Assembly: GCA_023426545.1 (NCBI GenBank)
Contig: JAFAAN010000019.1
Coordinates: forward strand, 1-64,000
Source of the DNA: Pseudomonadota bacterium
Lineage (GTDB): Bacteria; Myxococcota; Myxococcia; Myxococcales; Myxococcaceae
Length of the DNA stretch: 64,000 nt
Direction of reading: 5' to 3'
In this document: one piece after another, positions 41,448 through 49,942 of the stretch
How positions within the stretch are numbered: the stretch's first letter is position 1
Layout of the letters: each line of letters starts with the position of its first letter
Made by a program: the position numbers and the translations under genes
Notes under the pieces: generated by a model
The model's input: only the letters and a program-made list of their open reading frames with translations
What the model was told of the DNA's origin: nothing
Database searches by the model: none

Positions 41448-42131
41448 TCAGGCCGCGTGCGAGGATTGCGCACCACCACCCAGGTGGCGGGCCACGACGT
41501 CCAGGAACTCGTTGGACGACTCGGAGATGTCCACCGAGCGCGCGTCCACCCAGCCCTGCAGGAAGTTGTACGCCATCACGGCGGGGATGGCCACGAGCAG
41601 GCCGAAGGCGGTGGTGATGAGCGCCTCGGCGATACCGGCGGAGATGGTGCCCAGACCGCCAGAGCCGGCCGCGGCCATCAGCTGGAAGGCGTTGACGATA
41701 CCCATCGTGGTGCCGAGCAGACCGACGAACGGCGCCGTGGAGCCGACCGTGGCCAGGAGGCCGAGGCCGCGCTTCATGCTCTGCACCTCACGCTGAGCCT
41801 GGCGCTCAAGCGCGCGCGCCACCGACTCCACCGCCACGTCCTTGTTGTTGGGGCTGATGCGGTACGCCGTCAGGCCGGAGTTGATCACGCGGCCCAGGTG
41901 GCCCACGTCCTTGCCCAGGTTCGTGTTGGCCGCCGTGGTCAGGTCGCCCTTGGCCAGGATGGCACCCATCTTCGCGGCGAAGTTGCGGCTGTCGGACCGC
42001 GTCTTGCGGAAGACGATCATGCGCTCCGCCATCACGACCAGCGAGGCGATGGACATGATGGCCAGGGTGAAGATGACCGAACGGGCGAAGAGGCCCGTGT
42101 GCTCCCAGATTTCTACGAGAGTGAATTGCAT
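41448..42131 (-). CDS. exbB: ExbB/TolQ-family proton channel protein
   Basis: A 227-residue inner-membrane protein with three transmembrane helices: about residues 14-38 (FARSVIFTLAIMSIASLVVMAERM), 128-150 (LLATVGSTAPFVGLLGTTMGIV) and 170-195 (ISAGIAEALITTAFGLLVAIPAVMAYN). TAPFVGLLGTTMGI and TTAFGLLVAIPA are the family signatures. A pentamer of it around the ExbD dimer uses the proton-motive force to energise TonB. It follows tonB by 71 bp. The Shine-Dalgarno (GGAGGAG) is rather far, 14 nt. Confidence 0.94.
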   Translation of the reverse strand: MQFTLVEIWEHTGLFARSVIFTLAIMSIASLVVMAERMIVFRKTRSDSRNFAAKMGAILAKGDLTTAANTNLGKDVGHLGRVINSGLTAYRISPNNKDVAVESVARALERQAQREVQSMKRGLGLLATVGSTAPFVGLLGTTMGIVNAFQLMAAAGSGGLGTISAGIAEALITTAFGLLVAIPAVMAYNFLQGWVDARSVDISESSNEFLDVVARHLGGGAQSSHAA

Positions 42132-42202
42132 AGTTGGATTGAGCGCTCCTCCTCACGAGCGCGGGGTTGTCGGCGGTACGGCCTTAAACGACGCGCCCGG
42201 AG

Positions 42203-42958
42203 TCAGCGCGGCAGCTTGAAGTTCAGGGTGAAGGTGTAGTCCACCTGCACGGGGCGGCCCTGGAACGTGACGGGCTTGTAGCGCGACGACGACAGCGCGT
42301 CCAGGACGGTCCGGTCCATGTGGGGCAGGGGCTTGATGATCCGGCAGTTCACCACTCGACCTTCCACGGTGACGGTGCACTTGACGATCATCGTCCCCTG
42401 GACTCGGGCCTCGAGGGCCTCACGCGAATACTCAGGGGTTGGACCTGACAGCTTCTCCGGGCGCGTCATTCCCGCGCCGAAGGGGAGCACGTCGGTGCCC
42501 GTTCCGCCGAGCTGGCCGCCCACCACACCACCAATCACACCACCGACAACGCCGCCCACGACACCGCCGACCACACCACCTTCCACGCCGCCTTCCACGG
42601 CCTCTTCACTGGCCTCTTCCGGCTCGGCGGCAGGTGCCTCGGACGGCTCCACCTCCTTGGGGACCTCCTTCGGAATCTCCTTCGGCTGAACGATGGCGTC
42701 CGGCTTCTTGGGCTTCTTCGGCTGCGTCTTCGGCTTGCTCGACGACGCGGGCGGAGGCGGCGGAGGCGGGGGCGGTGGAGGCGGTGCCATGGTCGCCTTC
42801 AGCGTGACCTCAATCTCCTTCTCCTCCGCCGGGGGCGGACGCGTCGACAGCCAGAGGGCCAGGCCGAACAGCGCCACATGGAGGATAACCGAGACAGTAG
42901 CCCCGACGCCGAACCGCGACCTGGGCCCCTGACCACGGTCAAGGACTGAATCGAACAT
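42203..42958 (-). CDS. tonB: Energy transducer TonB with V-x-G-G repeats
   Basis: A 251-residue protein. One N-terminal transmembrane helix (FGVGATVSVILHVALFGLALWLS, near residues 16-38) includes the His typical of TonB anchors. A periplasmic spacer follows: 12 consecutive Pro, Lys/Pro stretches (KPKTQPKKPKKP), Glu/Ala, then eight four-residue G-G repeats (VEGG, VVGG, VIGG, QLGG). The C-terminal domain (about 165-251: YSREALEARVQGTMIVKCTVTVEGRV..., YKPVTFQGRPVQVDYTFTLNFKL) is a standard TonB fold with the YP-like entry. It transmits energy to outer-membrane transporters, here probably Oar. GAGGAG lies 8 nt before the ATG. Confidence 0.93.
   Translation of the reverse strand: MFDSVLDRGQGPRSRFGVGATVSVILHVALFGLALWLSTRPPPAEEKEIEVTLKATMAPPPPPPPPPPPPASSSKPKTQPKKPKKPDAIVQPKEIPKEVPKEVEPSEAPAAEPEEASEEAVEGGVEGGVVGGVVGGVVGGVIGGVVGGQLGGTGTDVLPFGAGMTRPEKLSGPTPEYSREALEARVQGTMIVKCTVTVEGRVVNCRIIKPLPHMDRTVLDALSSSRYKPVTFQGRPVQVDYTFTLNFKLPR
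42503..42598. repeat. 96-bp tandem array coding V-x-G-G in tonB
   Basis: Eight 12-bp units coding VEGG, VEGG, VVGG, VVGG, VVGG, VIGG, VVGG, QLGG. Such arrays are prone to length change. Confidence 0.8.
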
Positions 42959-43024
42959 GCACTAGACTCCTCTTCACCAGTGGACACCCATCGACGTCGC
43001 ACTGCCCGGAAGAAAGGGCGCGCT

Positions 43025-43052
43025 ACCATACAGAAACGCGTTCCGGGTTCAA
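43025..43052 (-). promoter_or_regulatory. Sigma-70 promoter for the tonB operon
   Basis: Minus-strand TTGAAC (43047-43052), a 16-bp spacer and TATGGT (43025-43030), about 66 nt before the tonB start. Confidence 0.5.
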
Positions 43053-43121
43053 GCAAGCATGGTCGACGGTAGCAGCCTGATCGGCCAATTGCCCCAGTGG
43101 TAACCAAAAAGCAACGGTCTA

Positions 43122-43149
43122 TTGACAACTGCTAGACCTCGGATATTTT
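43122..43149 (+). promoter_or_regulatory. Sigma-70 promoter for oar
   Basis: Consensus TTGACA (43122-43127), a 16-bp spacer and TATTTT (43144-43149), giving a leader of about 37 nt with a strong Shine-Dalgarno. Confidence 0.6.
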
Positions 43150-43192
43150 CCCGGGTCATTTTCACTTGCAGCCCACCTTGGAGGGGTCTGGT

Positions 43193-46100
43193 ATGCACTT
43201 GAACCGAGTGCTCCGGGAAACCGGAGTTGTTGTCGCCGCAGGTCTGCTGTACGGATCGGCGGCTTTCGCACAGTCGAGCACGATCATCGGTACTGTGATC
43301 GACGCTCAGAGCCGGCAGCCTGCCGCTGACGTCGTGGTGACCGCGACCTCGCCCAACCTTCAGGGTGAGCAGACGGTCGTCACCGACGCGCAGGGTAACT
43401 ACCGCATCCCCCAGCTGCCGCCCGGCGACTATACGCTGCGGTTCGAGAAGGAGCAGTTCAAGCCGTACGCGCGCTCCGCCATCCAGCTGCGCCTGAACCG
43501 GACGATCCGCGTCAACGTCGAGCTGCTCCCCGAGGCGCTCGGTGAGGTGGTCGAGATCGTCGGCGCGCCCCCGACCATCGACGTGGGCTCCACGACGATG
43601 GGCGTGAACGTCGATCAGGAGTTCATCAAGCGCATCGCCGTGGCGCGTCCGGGCGGTAAGGGCGGCGCGACCCGCTCCTTCGAGTCCCTGGCCGAGCTCG
43701 CGCCGGGTGCCCAGAACGACAACTACGGCGTGTCCATCAACGGCTCGACCTCGCCCGAGAACGGCTACGTGGTCGACGGTCTGTCCACGAACGACCCGGC
43801 CTTCGGCGTGAACGCCAGCCCGCTGAGCATCGAGTTCGTGCAGGACGTGAACATCATCACCGGCGGTTACATGCCGGAGTTCGGCCGGTCCACCGGCGGC
43901 GTCATCAACGCGGTCACCCGGTCGGGCTCCAACGAGTTCCACGGCTCCGTGTTCGCGAACTGGACGCCGGGCACGCTCGAGGGCACGCGCAAGCAGGTTC
44001 GTGAAGAGGGCACGGTCATCACCGGCCAGAACAAGCTGCAGAACCTGGGCGACTTCGGCGCCACCCTCGGTGGTCCGATCCTCAAGGACAAGCTGTGGTT
44101 CTTCGCCGGCTTCGCGCCGTCGTTCACCCGCTACCAGCACACCCGCACGCTCAACGCGCTGCGCCTGGGTGACGATGGCGAGCCGCTCATGGACGAGGCG
44201 GGGTTCACGGTGGCGGACGCCATCCCTGGCTCCTCCAGGAACTACTACGCCGACTCCCGTACCATCCAGTACATGGGCAAGTTGACGTACCTCATCAACC
44301 AGGACCACAACGTGTCGTTTGCCCTGAACGGCACCCCGTCTTCGTCGGGTGGCATGGGCAAGCTGATCATCAACCCGCAGACGGGTGGTATGCCGGCCGT
44401 GCTGGCCTCCCGTCCGGGCGACTTCGGTATCACCGAGAGCAACGCCAACACCACGTCGCTGGCCCTGAAGTACGCGGGTGCCTTCGCGGACAAGAAGGTC
44501 CTCGTCGACGCCAACCTCGGTTGGTTCCATCAGACGGCGTCCACGCTGCCCGCCGACGGCAGCAAGCTGGGTGACCGGACGGGTCTGGCCGGCTATTCGC
44601 GCATGGCGTACATCAACCCCCGCCCGCTGACCCTGTTCGAGTCCCTCCCCGAGGGACAGGAAGGCGCCTGCGGCAGCACGCCGGAGGAGCAACTCGCCCG
44701 CTGCCCTGTGACGGGCTACACGGTGGGTGGCCCTGCCTTCATGAGCGATCAGAAGCTGGACCGCTACCAGATCAACGCGAAGGCGACGTACCTGCTGAAC
44801 GCCCTGGGCACCCACGTGTTCAAGGCCGGTGTCGACACGGAGTTCCTCGTGTTCGACCAGGTCAAGGCGTACGGCGGCGGTGTGTACTTCCAGGAGGGTG
44901 GCTCGTGGAGCCCTGCGACGCAGGGGCCCGTCGCGGTTCACGACGCCCGGCGCTACGGCTACCAGACGGGGCCTGACTCCGCGGTGACCCAGTTCACGCA
45001 GGTCGCCAAGACGACCAGCACCACGGTGGGTGGTTTCCTCCAGGACTCGTGGTCCATCGCGAACCGGGTCACCCTGAACCTGGGGGTGCGGTACGACGTG
45101 CAGGCGCTCTACGGCGGTAACGGCGACCTCGCGCTGATCATGGGGAACCAGTGGTCGCCGCGTATCGGCGCCATCGTGGACCCGTTCGCCAACGGCCGCG
45201 CCAAGGTGTTCGTGAACTTCGCTCGCTACTACGAGCAGGTTCCGCTCAACCTGATGGACCGTGCGTTCCCGGGTGAGAACCGCATTGGTGCGCGCCGCTA
45301 CCTCGCTGAGCCGGGGGAGGGGTCCGCGACCGCGTGCGACCCGTCCTCGTTCGAGAGCCAGCAGGCGACGTGCCAGAGCAACGACAGCCTGCAGGCGATT
45401 CCCGAGAGCAGCCGCAACGTGAACCGCTTCTACACGGGCGGCACGGTCACTGGGACGCCGGTCGATCCGGACATCAAGGCGCAGTCCTCTGACGAAATCG
45501 TCGTTGGTGCCGAGTACGAAGTGCTGGCGAACACCCGCCTGGGTGCGAGCTATACACACAAGAACATGAACTCGGTCATCGAGGACATGAGCCGCGACGG
45601 TGGCAACACGTACTTCCTCGGTAACCCTGGCAGCGGCTTTGCCAAGGAATTCCCGACGCCGGTTCGTAACTACGACAACGTCACGGTCTACCTGAACCGT
45701 ACGTTCTCCGATGGCTGGCTCGCCCAGGCCAACTACACCTGGTCGCGCCTGTACGGTAACTACCCCGGTCTGTTCCGCCCGGAGACGGGTCAGCTCGACC
45801 CGAACATCCTGTCGGACTTCGACCTCATTGAGCTGCTCGAGAACCGCACGGGCCTGCTGCCGTTCGACCGTACCCACTCGATCAAGGTCTTCGGTGCGAA
45901 GGAGTTCAACATCTCCAACGCGCTGTCGGCGAGCGTCGGTGTCTCCTACCGCGGCAACTCCGGTACGCCGATCAACTACTGGGGCAGCCACCACGCCTAC
46001 GGTCCGGATGAGTCCTTCGTCCTTCCCCGTGGCGCCGGCGGTCGTACGCCGTGGATCAACACCATCGACTCCAACGTTGGCGTGAACTACCGCGTCAGCA

Positions 46101-46381
46101 AGGACAGCATGGTGACGTTCACCCTGGACGTGTTCAACCTCTTCAACTTCCAGGGCGTGAGCTTGGTCGACCAGTCGTACACCCCGCGTGACATCAAGCC
46201 CATCCCGGGTGGTACTCCCGCAGACCTGGAGAACCTCCCCGGCCGCGTGGAGTTCCAGGACGAGGCGCCGCGCGACGAGCCGTTCGGCAGCGTCGACGGC
46301 GACGTGAACAAGAACTTCAAGAACCCGAGACAGTACCAGGCGCCCCGTCAGGTCCGCTTCGGCATCCGGTACACGTTCTAA
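43193..46381 (+). CDS. oar: Oar-like TonB-dependent outer-membrane transporter
   Basis: A 1062-residue protein. MHLNRVLRETGVVVAAGLLYGSAAFAQ is a signal peptide (cleavage after AFA). Residues 27-110 form a carboxypeptidase-regulatory-like beta domain (GTVIDAQSRQPAADVVVTATSPN), then a plug (about 120-240, NGYVVDGLSTNDPAFG) and a large beta-barrel ending RFGIRYTF, the terminal Phe being the BAM signal. The layout and length match M. xanthus Oar, described as an OmpA-related developmental protein and later shown to be required for secretion of the protease PopC. The symbol is assigned on architecture and on its place beside tonB; sequence identity could not be measured. GGAGGGG precedes ATG 43193. 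Confidence 0.85.
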   Translation: MHLNRVLRETGVVVAAGLLYGSAAFAQSSTIIGTVIDAQSRQPAADVVVTATSPNLQGEQTVVTDAQGNYRIPQLPPGDYTLRFEKEQFKPYARSAIQLRLNRTIRVNVELLPEALGEVVEIVGAPPTIDVGSTTMGVNVDQEFIKRIAVARPGGKGGATRSFESLAELAPGAQNDNYGVSINGSTSPENGYVVDGLSTNDPAFGVNASPLSIEFVQDVNIITGGYMPEFGRSTGGVINAVTRSGSNEFHGSVFANWTPGTLEGTRKQVREEGTVITGQNKLQNLGDFGATLGGPILKDKLWFFAGFAPSFTRYQHTRTLNALRLGDDGEPLMDEAGFTVADAIPGSSRNYYADSRTIQYMGKLTYLINQDHNVSFALNGTPSSSGGMGKLIINPQTGGMPAVLASRPGDFGITESNANTTSLALKYAGAFADKKVLVDANLGWFHQTASTLPADGSKLGDRTGLAGYSRMAYINPRPLTLFESLPEGQEGACGSTPEEQLARCPVTGYTVGGPAFMSDQKLDRYQINAKATYLLNALGTHVFKAGVDTEFLVFDQVKAYGGGVYFQEGGSWSPATQGPVAVHDARRYGYQTGPDSAVTQFTQVAKTTSTTVGGFLQDSWSIANRVTLNLGVRYDVQALYGGNGDLALIMGNQWSPRIGAIVDPFANGRAKVFVNFARYYEQVPLNLMDRAFPGENRIGARRYLAEPGEGSATACDPSSFESQQATCQSNDSLQAIPESSRNVNRFYTGGTVTGTPVDPDIKAQSSDEIVVGAEYEVLANTRLGASYTHKNMNSVIEDMSRDGGNTYFLGNPGSGFAKEFPTPVRNYDNVTVYLNRTFSDGWLAQANYTWSRLYGNYPGLFRPETGQLDPNILSDFDLIELLENRTGLLPFDRTHSIKVFGAKEFNISNALSASVGVSYRGNSGTPINYWGSHHAYGPDESFVLPRGAGGRTPWINTIDSNVGVNYRVSKDSMVTFTLDVFNLFNFQGVSLVDQSYTPRDIKPIPGGTPADLENLPGRVEFQDEAPRDEPFGSVDGDVNKNFKNPRQYQAPRQVRFGIRYTF

Positions 46382-46417
46382 TCCCAGGCCCAATCACGGA
46401 ATCGGAACATCAGTCAA

Positions 46418-47146
46418 ATGACCAAGAACATCGTCAAAACTGCGTTGGTTCTCGTGGGCACGGGAAGCCTGCTGACGGGCTGCAACTTCGACCAGCCCGA
46501 GGCCGGATGCTTCGTGCAGGAGTCGCCTCACTGGGCCGTGAAGTACGAGCTGGTCGAGGCCGCTAAGGATGCCAATGGGGCTCCTTGCGAGGCCGTTGCT
46601 CCCACTGCGGAGATGGTGGGTGTCTACAAGTACGTGAACCCCGAGACCGGAGCCTCGCGTCTGGCGCTTCGTCCTCAGGGCCTTGCGAGCCGTGGCACGG
46701 CGGATAATTCGACGGACCAGAGCGAGCAGACCGCTCTGGGCGACCTGGCCACGGAGCGCGACGGCGACGACTTCTGCGCCGCGAGCAACTTCCCGGCGGC
46801 CCGTGTCAACATCGCCGTGGAGAATGGCACCGACAGCATCGTGTACGAGTACTCCAATGTTCGCGTGTACTCGGCGCCTTCGGCTCCGGGCACCCAGTTG
46901 ACGGGGGAGCTGCGCTACACGAAGCGCGTAGGCGCTGTGGAATGCACCTCGACCTACGTGATGAGCGCCATCTGGCCGGCCGTCGGCTGCGACCCGGAGT
47001 CTGATTCTCCGGCCGACAACTGCGGCGAGGGCTCCGGTCTGAATCCGGACTTCGCGGCCACGTGCATCACCACGGCGGACTGCGCCATCTACGGTGGCGA
47101 GACCAACTGCTGCGTGCCGTCCAAGCCCATCCCGTCGTTCAAGTAG
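46418..47146 (+). CDS. Cys-rich lipoprotein co-transcribed with oar
   Basis: A 242-residue protein. MTKNIVKTALVLVGTGSLLTGC is a lipoprotein signal with lipobox LTGC. The mature part has ten further Cys, an even number that could form five disulfides, clustered at the end (TCITTADCAIYGGETNCC). No known domain is recognised. It begins 36 bp after oar on the same strand with a terminator only behind it, so it is very likely an oar partner, for example a surface or periplasmic lid or receptor subunit. This pairing is inference from context. Confidence 0.8.
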   Translation: MTKNIVKTALVLVGTGSLLTGCNFDQPEAGCFVQESPHWAVKYELVEAAKDANGAPCEAVAPTAEMVGVYKYVNPETGASRLALRPQGLASRGTADNSTDQSEQTALGDLATERDGDDFCAASNFPAARVNIAVENGTDSIVYEYSNVRVYSAPSAPGTQLTGELRYTKRVGAVECTSTYVMSAIWPAVGCDPESDSPADNCGEGSGLNPDFAATCITTADCAIYGGETNCCVPSKPIPSFK

Positions 47147-47169
47147 TCGAACAAGTCGTCTGCTGAACC

Positions 47170-47192
47170 GCGCCACCCGGCCTGGGTGGCGC
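47170..47192 (+). terminator. Hairpin after the oar-lipoprotein unit
   Basis: GCGCCACCC (47170-47178) and GGGTGGCGC (47184-47192), a 9-bp stem with a 5-nt loop, 24 bp past the lipoprotein stop. Confidence 0.5.
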
Positions 47193-47196
47193 ACCT

Positions 47197-47242
47197 CGGC
47201 CCCGGCGGTCTCTCCCGACATGGGAGTGGCTGACCGGGGCCG
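47197..47242 (+). terminator. Second, nested hairpin before the radical SAM gene
   Basis: CGGCCCCGG (47197-47205) pairs with CCGGGGCCG (47234-47242); an inner CTCCC/GGGAG hairpin lies within. CGGTGTTT follows. It may terminate oar transcription or structure the next leader. Confidence 0.45.
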
Positions 47243-47276
47243 CGGTGTTTAAATGGCTGGACCTGTCTGGAGGCAC

Positions 47277-48821
47277 ATGGAGGGCCGTTACTCACTCATC
47301 GAGCGCGTTCGCACCCTGCTGGCGGACGAAGAGGGCACGCTGCACAAGGCGGCGCCCTACCGGGTGGCCCTCTGCTACCCGAGCCCCTACCACGTGGGCA
47401 TGAGCTCGCTTGGCTACCAGGCCATCTACCGGGAGATTCATTCGCACCCTGGCGCCACCGCCGAGCGCGTCTTCCTTCCGGACGATGTCGAGGCCTTCAA
47501 GCGCACCCGGACGCCGCTCTTCACGTGGGAGTCGCAGACGGCGGTTGCCGACTTCGACATGCTGGCCTTCTCGGTGGCATACGAGCTGGAGCTCAGCGGA
47601 CTCTTCTCCATGCTGGAGCTGGCGGGGGTGCCCCTGCTCGCGGAGGAGCGCAGGGGCGGTCGCTATCCGCTCGTGGTGGGCGGCGGCCCCCTGACCTTCT
47701 CCAACCCCGACCCGCTCGAGCCCTTCGTGGACGTCCTCGTCCAGGGGGAGGCCGATGACCTCATCCACGTCCTGGTGGACGCGGCGGCCTCCATGGAGCG
47801 CGAGGCGCTGCTGGCGCACCTGGCCCGCATTCCGGGCTTCCGGGTCCCGGGGATGGGTGGGGCGCGCTATCACGTGGCCAAGGCGACGGACTCCCGGCTG
47901 CCTGCTCGCTCGCAAATCGTTACCCCGCATACCGAGCTGCGCTCGATGTTCCTCATCGAGCCGGAGCGGGGGTGCTCGCGTGGCTGTCACTACTGCGTCA
48001 TGCGGCGCACCACGAATGGCGGGATGCGCACGGTGCCGCCCGAGCGGGTGTTGTCCTTGATTCCCGAGCATGCCCGGCGCGTGGGGCTGGTGGGCGCGGC
48101 GGTGACCGACCACCCCCGCATCGTCGAGCTGCTCCGGACGATTGTCGACACGGGCCGCGAGGTGGGGGTGTCCTCACTGCGCGCGGACCGGCTGACCCAG
48201 GAGCTGGTGGATCAGCTCCGGCGCGGTGGCGCCACCAACCTCACAGTGGCGGCGGATGGGCCTTCGCAGCGGCTGCGGGACATGGTCGACCGGAAGCACT
48301 CGGAGGAGCAGATTGTCCGGGCCGCGAACTTCGCCCGTGCCGCGGGGATGAAGCAGCTCAAGGTCTACAACGTCGTAGGGCTGCCGACGGAAGAGGACGC
48401 GGACATCGACGAGCTGATCCGCTTCACCGCCGAGCTCTCGCGCATCCTCCCGGTGGCGCTGGGCGTGGCGCCGTTCGTGGCCAAGCGGAACACCCCGTTG
48501 GATGGCGCGCCCTTCGCCGGTATCCGTGAAGTGGAGGGGCGGCTGGAGCGACTGCGCAAGGGCCTCCGGGGCCGGGCCGAGGTGCGCCCCACGTCCGCGC
48601 GCTGGGCGTGGGTGGAGTACATGCTGGCCCAGTGCGGCCCGGAGGCGGGGCTGGCGGCGATGGATGCCTGGAGGGCCGGCGGCGGCTTCGCGGCTTGGAA
48701 GCGGGCCTTCGCGGCCCGGGAGTGTGAGCCGTATCTGGCTCGCAGGGTGGAGGACGGCCGGCGCAACCCCGTCCTATGGCCGACCGTGCCTCGGGTCGCG
48801 CCGCCGGCGTCCGCCGCCTGA
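47277..48821 (+). CDS. Radical SAM protein with N-terminal B12-binding-like domain
   Basis: A 514-residue protein. An N-terminal cobalamin-binding-like region (YRVALCYPSPYHVGMSSLGYQAIYREI...) precedes the radical SAM core, whose CSRGCHYC (CxxxCxxC) motif near residue 230 binds the [4Fe-4S] cluster that cleaves SAM. VVGLPTEEDADIDELI is a further family element. The closest known types are YgiQ/TIGR03960-like B12-radical SAM enzymes; the substrate is unknown. The start is set at 47277 with GGAGG 3 nt upstream; ATG 47253 is an alternative. A Trp-rich C-terminal segment ends the protein. Confidence 0.88.
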   Translation: MEGRYSLIERVRTLLADEEGTLHKAAPYRVALCYPSPYHVGMSSLGYQAIYREIHSHPGATAERVFLPDDVEAFKRTRTPLFTWESQTAVADFDMLAFSVAYELELSGLFSMLELAGVPLLAEERRGGRYPLVVGGGPLTFSNPDPLEPFVDVLVQGEADDLIHVLVDAAASMEREALLAHLARIPGFRVPGMGGARYHVAKATDSRLPARSQIVTPHTELRSMFLIEPERGCSRGCHYCVMRRTTNGGMRTVPPERVLSLIPEHARRVGLVGAAVTDHPRIVELLRTIVDTGREVGVSSLRADRLTQELVDQLRRGGATNLTVAADGPSQRLRDMVDRKHSEEQIVRAANFARAAGMKQLKVYNVVGLPTEEDADIDELIRFTAELSRILPVALGVAPFVAKRNTPLDGAPFAGIREVEGRLERLRKGLRGRAEVRPTSARWAWVEYMLAQCGPEAGLAAMDAWRAGGGFAAWKRAFAARECEPYLARRVEDGRRNPVLWPTVPRVAPPASAA

Positions 48822-48916
48822 CGCGAAGCTGCACGGGGCAGTGCACGTCCGCCCCGGCTTCCGCTAGAAGTCCGCTGGCGCGCCGATGGCCGGCGTCCAG
48901 GGCAGCGGAGAATCAG

Positions 48917-49834
48917 GTGAGCACGCAGCGAGTGGACAAGTCGTGGCAACAGAAGGGCCTGAAGGAGTACTCGACGGAGGCCCTGCTCGGGACGCTCGGC
49001 CACTACGGCATTGCGGTGGGCGAGGACGACTTCCGCAAGCTGGCGGAGACGTCCTTCCCGCTCGGAATTGCCCAGCAGTGGCGGCCGCAGTGGAAGGGCA
49101 CCGGGCCCTTCAAGGACTTCGCCGTGGCGGCGGCGGTGGAGCTGTGGAGCCGGTGGCTTCCGGACCGTGTGGCCCCCATGGAGATGGCCGACACCCTGGC
49201 GAACCTGATGCAGCAGCTGGCCTTCCTCCTGGATGGCAGGCAGGACGCGCAGGTGGACGCTGCCTTCGAGAAGATGAACGCCGTGCGCGGGAAGATGCCG
49301 CTCGACGAGAAGGGCGCGCCGCAGGAGCGCTTCATGCGTGAGGCGCTGGCGCCCTTCACGGAGAAGCAGGCGGAGGTCTTCGACAGCCTCGCCGAGGCCC
49401 TGGCGGCCGCGGGCCACATGGCCCACGCGGAGGCCTTCGCGGACCTGGAGGAGTTCCTCCTGCCAGAGCGCCGAGGCATCTCGCGCTCCATCGTCCGCGC
49501 CGCGCGCGGCGAGCTGGAGCCCGCCATCGCGGACATGGTGAAGCTCACCGAGGACACCGAGCGCTCGCCCATCGCTCGCCTGCTGGCGGTGGATGGCCTC
49601 ATCCACGTCAAGGCGCATGGTCAGGCGGCGGCCGCGGCCCGGACCCTGCTTGCGTCGGCGGAGCAGGGCGGTGATCTGCACCTCGCGCTGGACCTCGTCC
49701 CGCGCCTCGAGCACGTCTACAAGGCGCAGAACGACCGCGCCTCGCTGCAGGAGTTGATGGGCATCGCCGAGCGGCTGGAGGAGGCCCACGACAAGATTCA
49801 CCCCGGCCACCGGCGTCACCGCCACGGGCACTGA
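48917..49834 (+). CDS. Conserved helical protein with His-rich C-terminus, unknown function
   Basis: A 305-residue protein from GTG 48917 (GGAG six nt upstream). It is almost wholly helical, acidic, with no signal peptide. The end HPGHRRHRHGH carries five His in eleven residues and could bind a metal ion. I do not recognise a family. The frame is open from 48776, but the extension is basic and non-homologous in composition. It may be co-transcribed with the radical SAM gene 95 bp upstream. Confidence 0.75.
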   Translation: MSTQRVDKSWQQKGLKEYSTEALLGTLGHYGIAVGEDDFRKLAETSFPLGIAQQWRPQWKGTGPFKDFAVAAAVELWSRWLPDRVAPMEMADTLANLMQQLAFLLDGRQDAQVDAAFEKMNAVRGKMPLDEKGAPQERFMREALAPFTEKQAEVFDSLAEALAAAGHMAHAEAFADLEEFLLPERRGISRSIVRAARGELEPAIADMVKLTEDTERSPIARLLAVDGLIHVKAHGQAAAAARTLLASAEQGGDLHLALDLVPRLEHVYKAQNDRASLQELMGIAERLEEAHDKIHPGHRRHRHGH

Positions 49835-49942
49835 TTCACCCATGTGAGGGGCCTGGGCCCATGTGCGGGCCCACCCTCACCTGGTGGGGCCTTCCTCCCG
49901 TGAGGCGGGCCCGCGCGCCGGGCATGCGCCGCCTGCTCAGCT

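Noticed and set aside
43049..46393. 1114-residue minus-strand open frame opposite oar
   Set aside because: It is the antisense shadow of a clear TonB-dependent transporter with a signal peptide and promoter; its translation is Arg/Val/Gly-rich without motifs.
47253..47276. ATG 47253 as the radical SAM start
   Set aside because: No Shine-Dalgarno or TANNNT at suitable distance; it remains possible, since the 47277 Shine-Dalgarno spacing is short.
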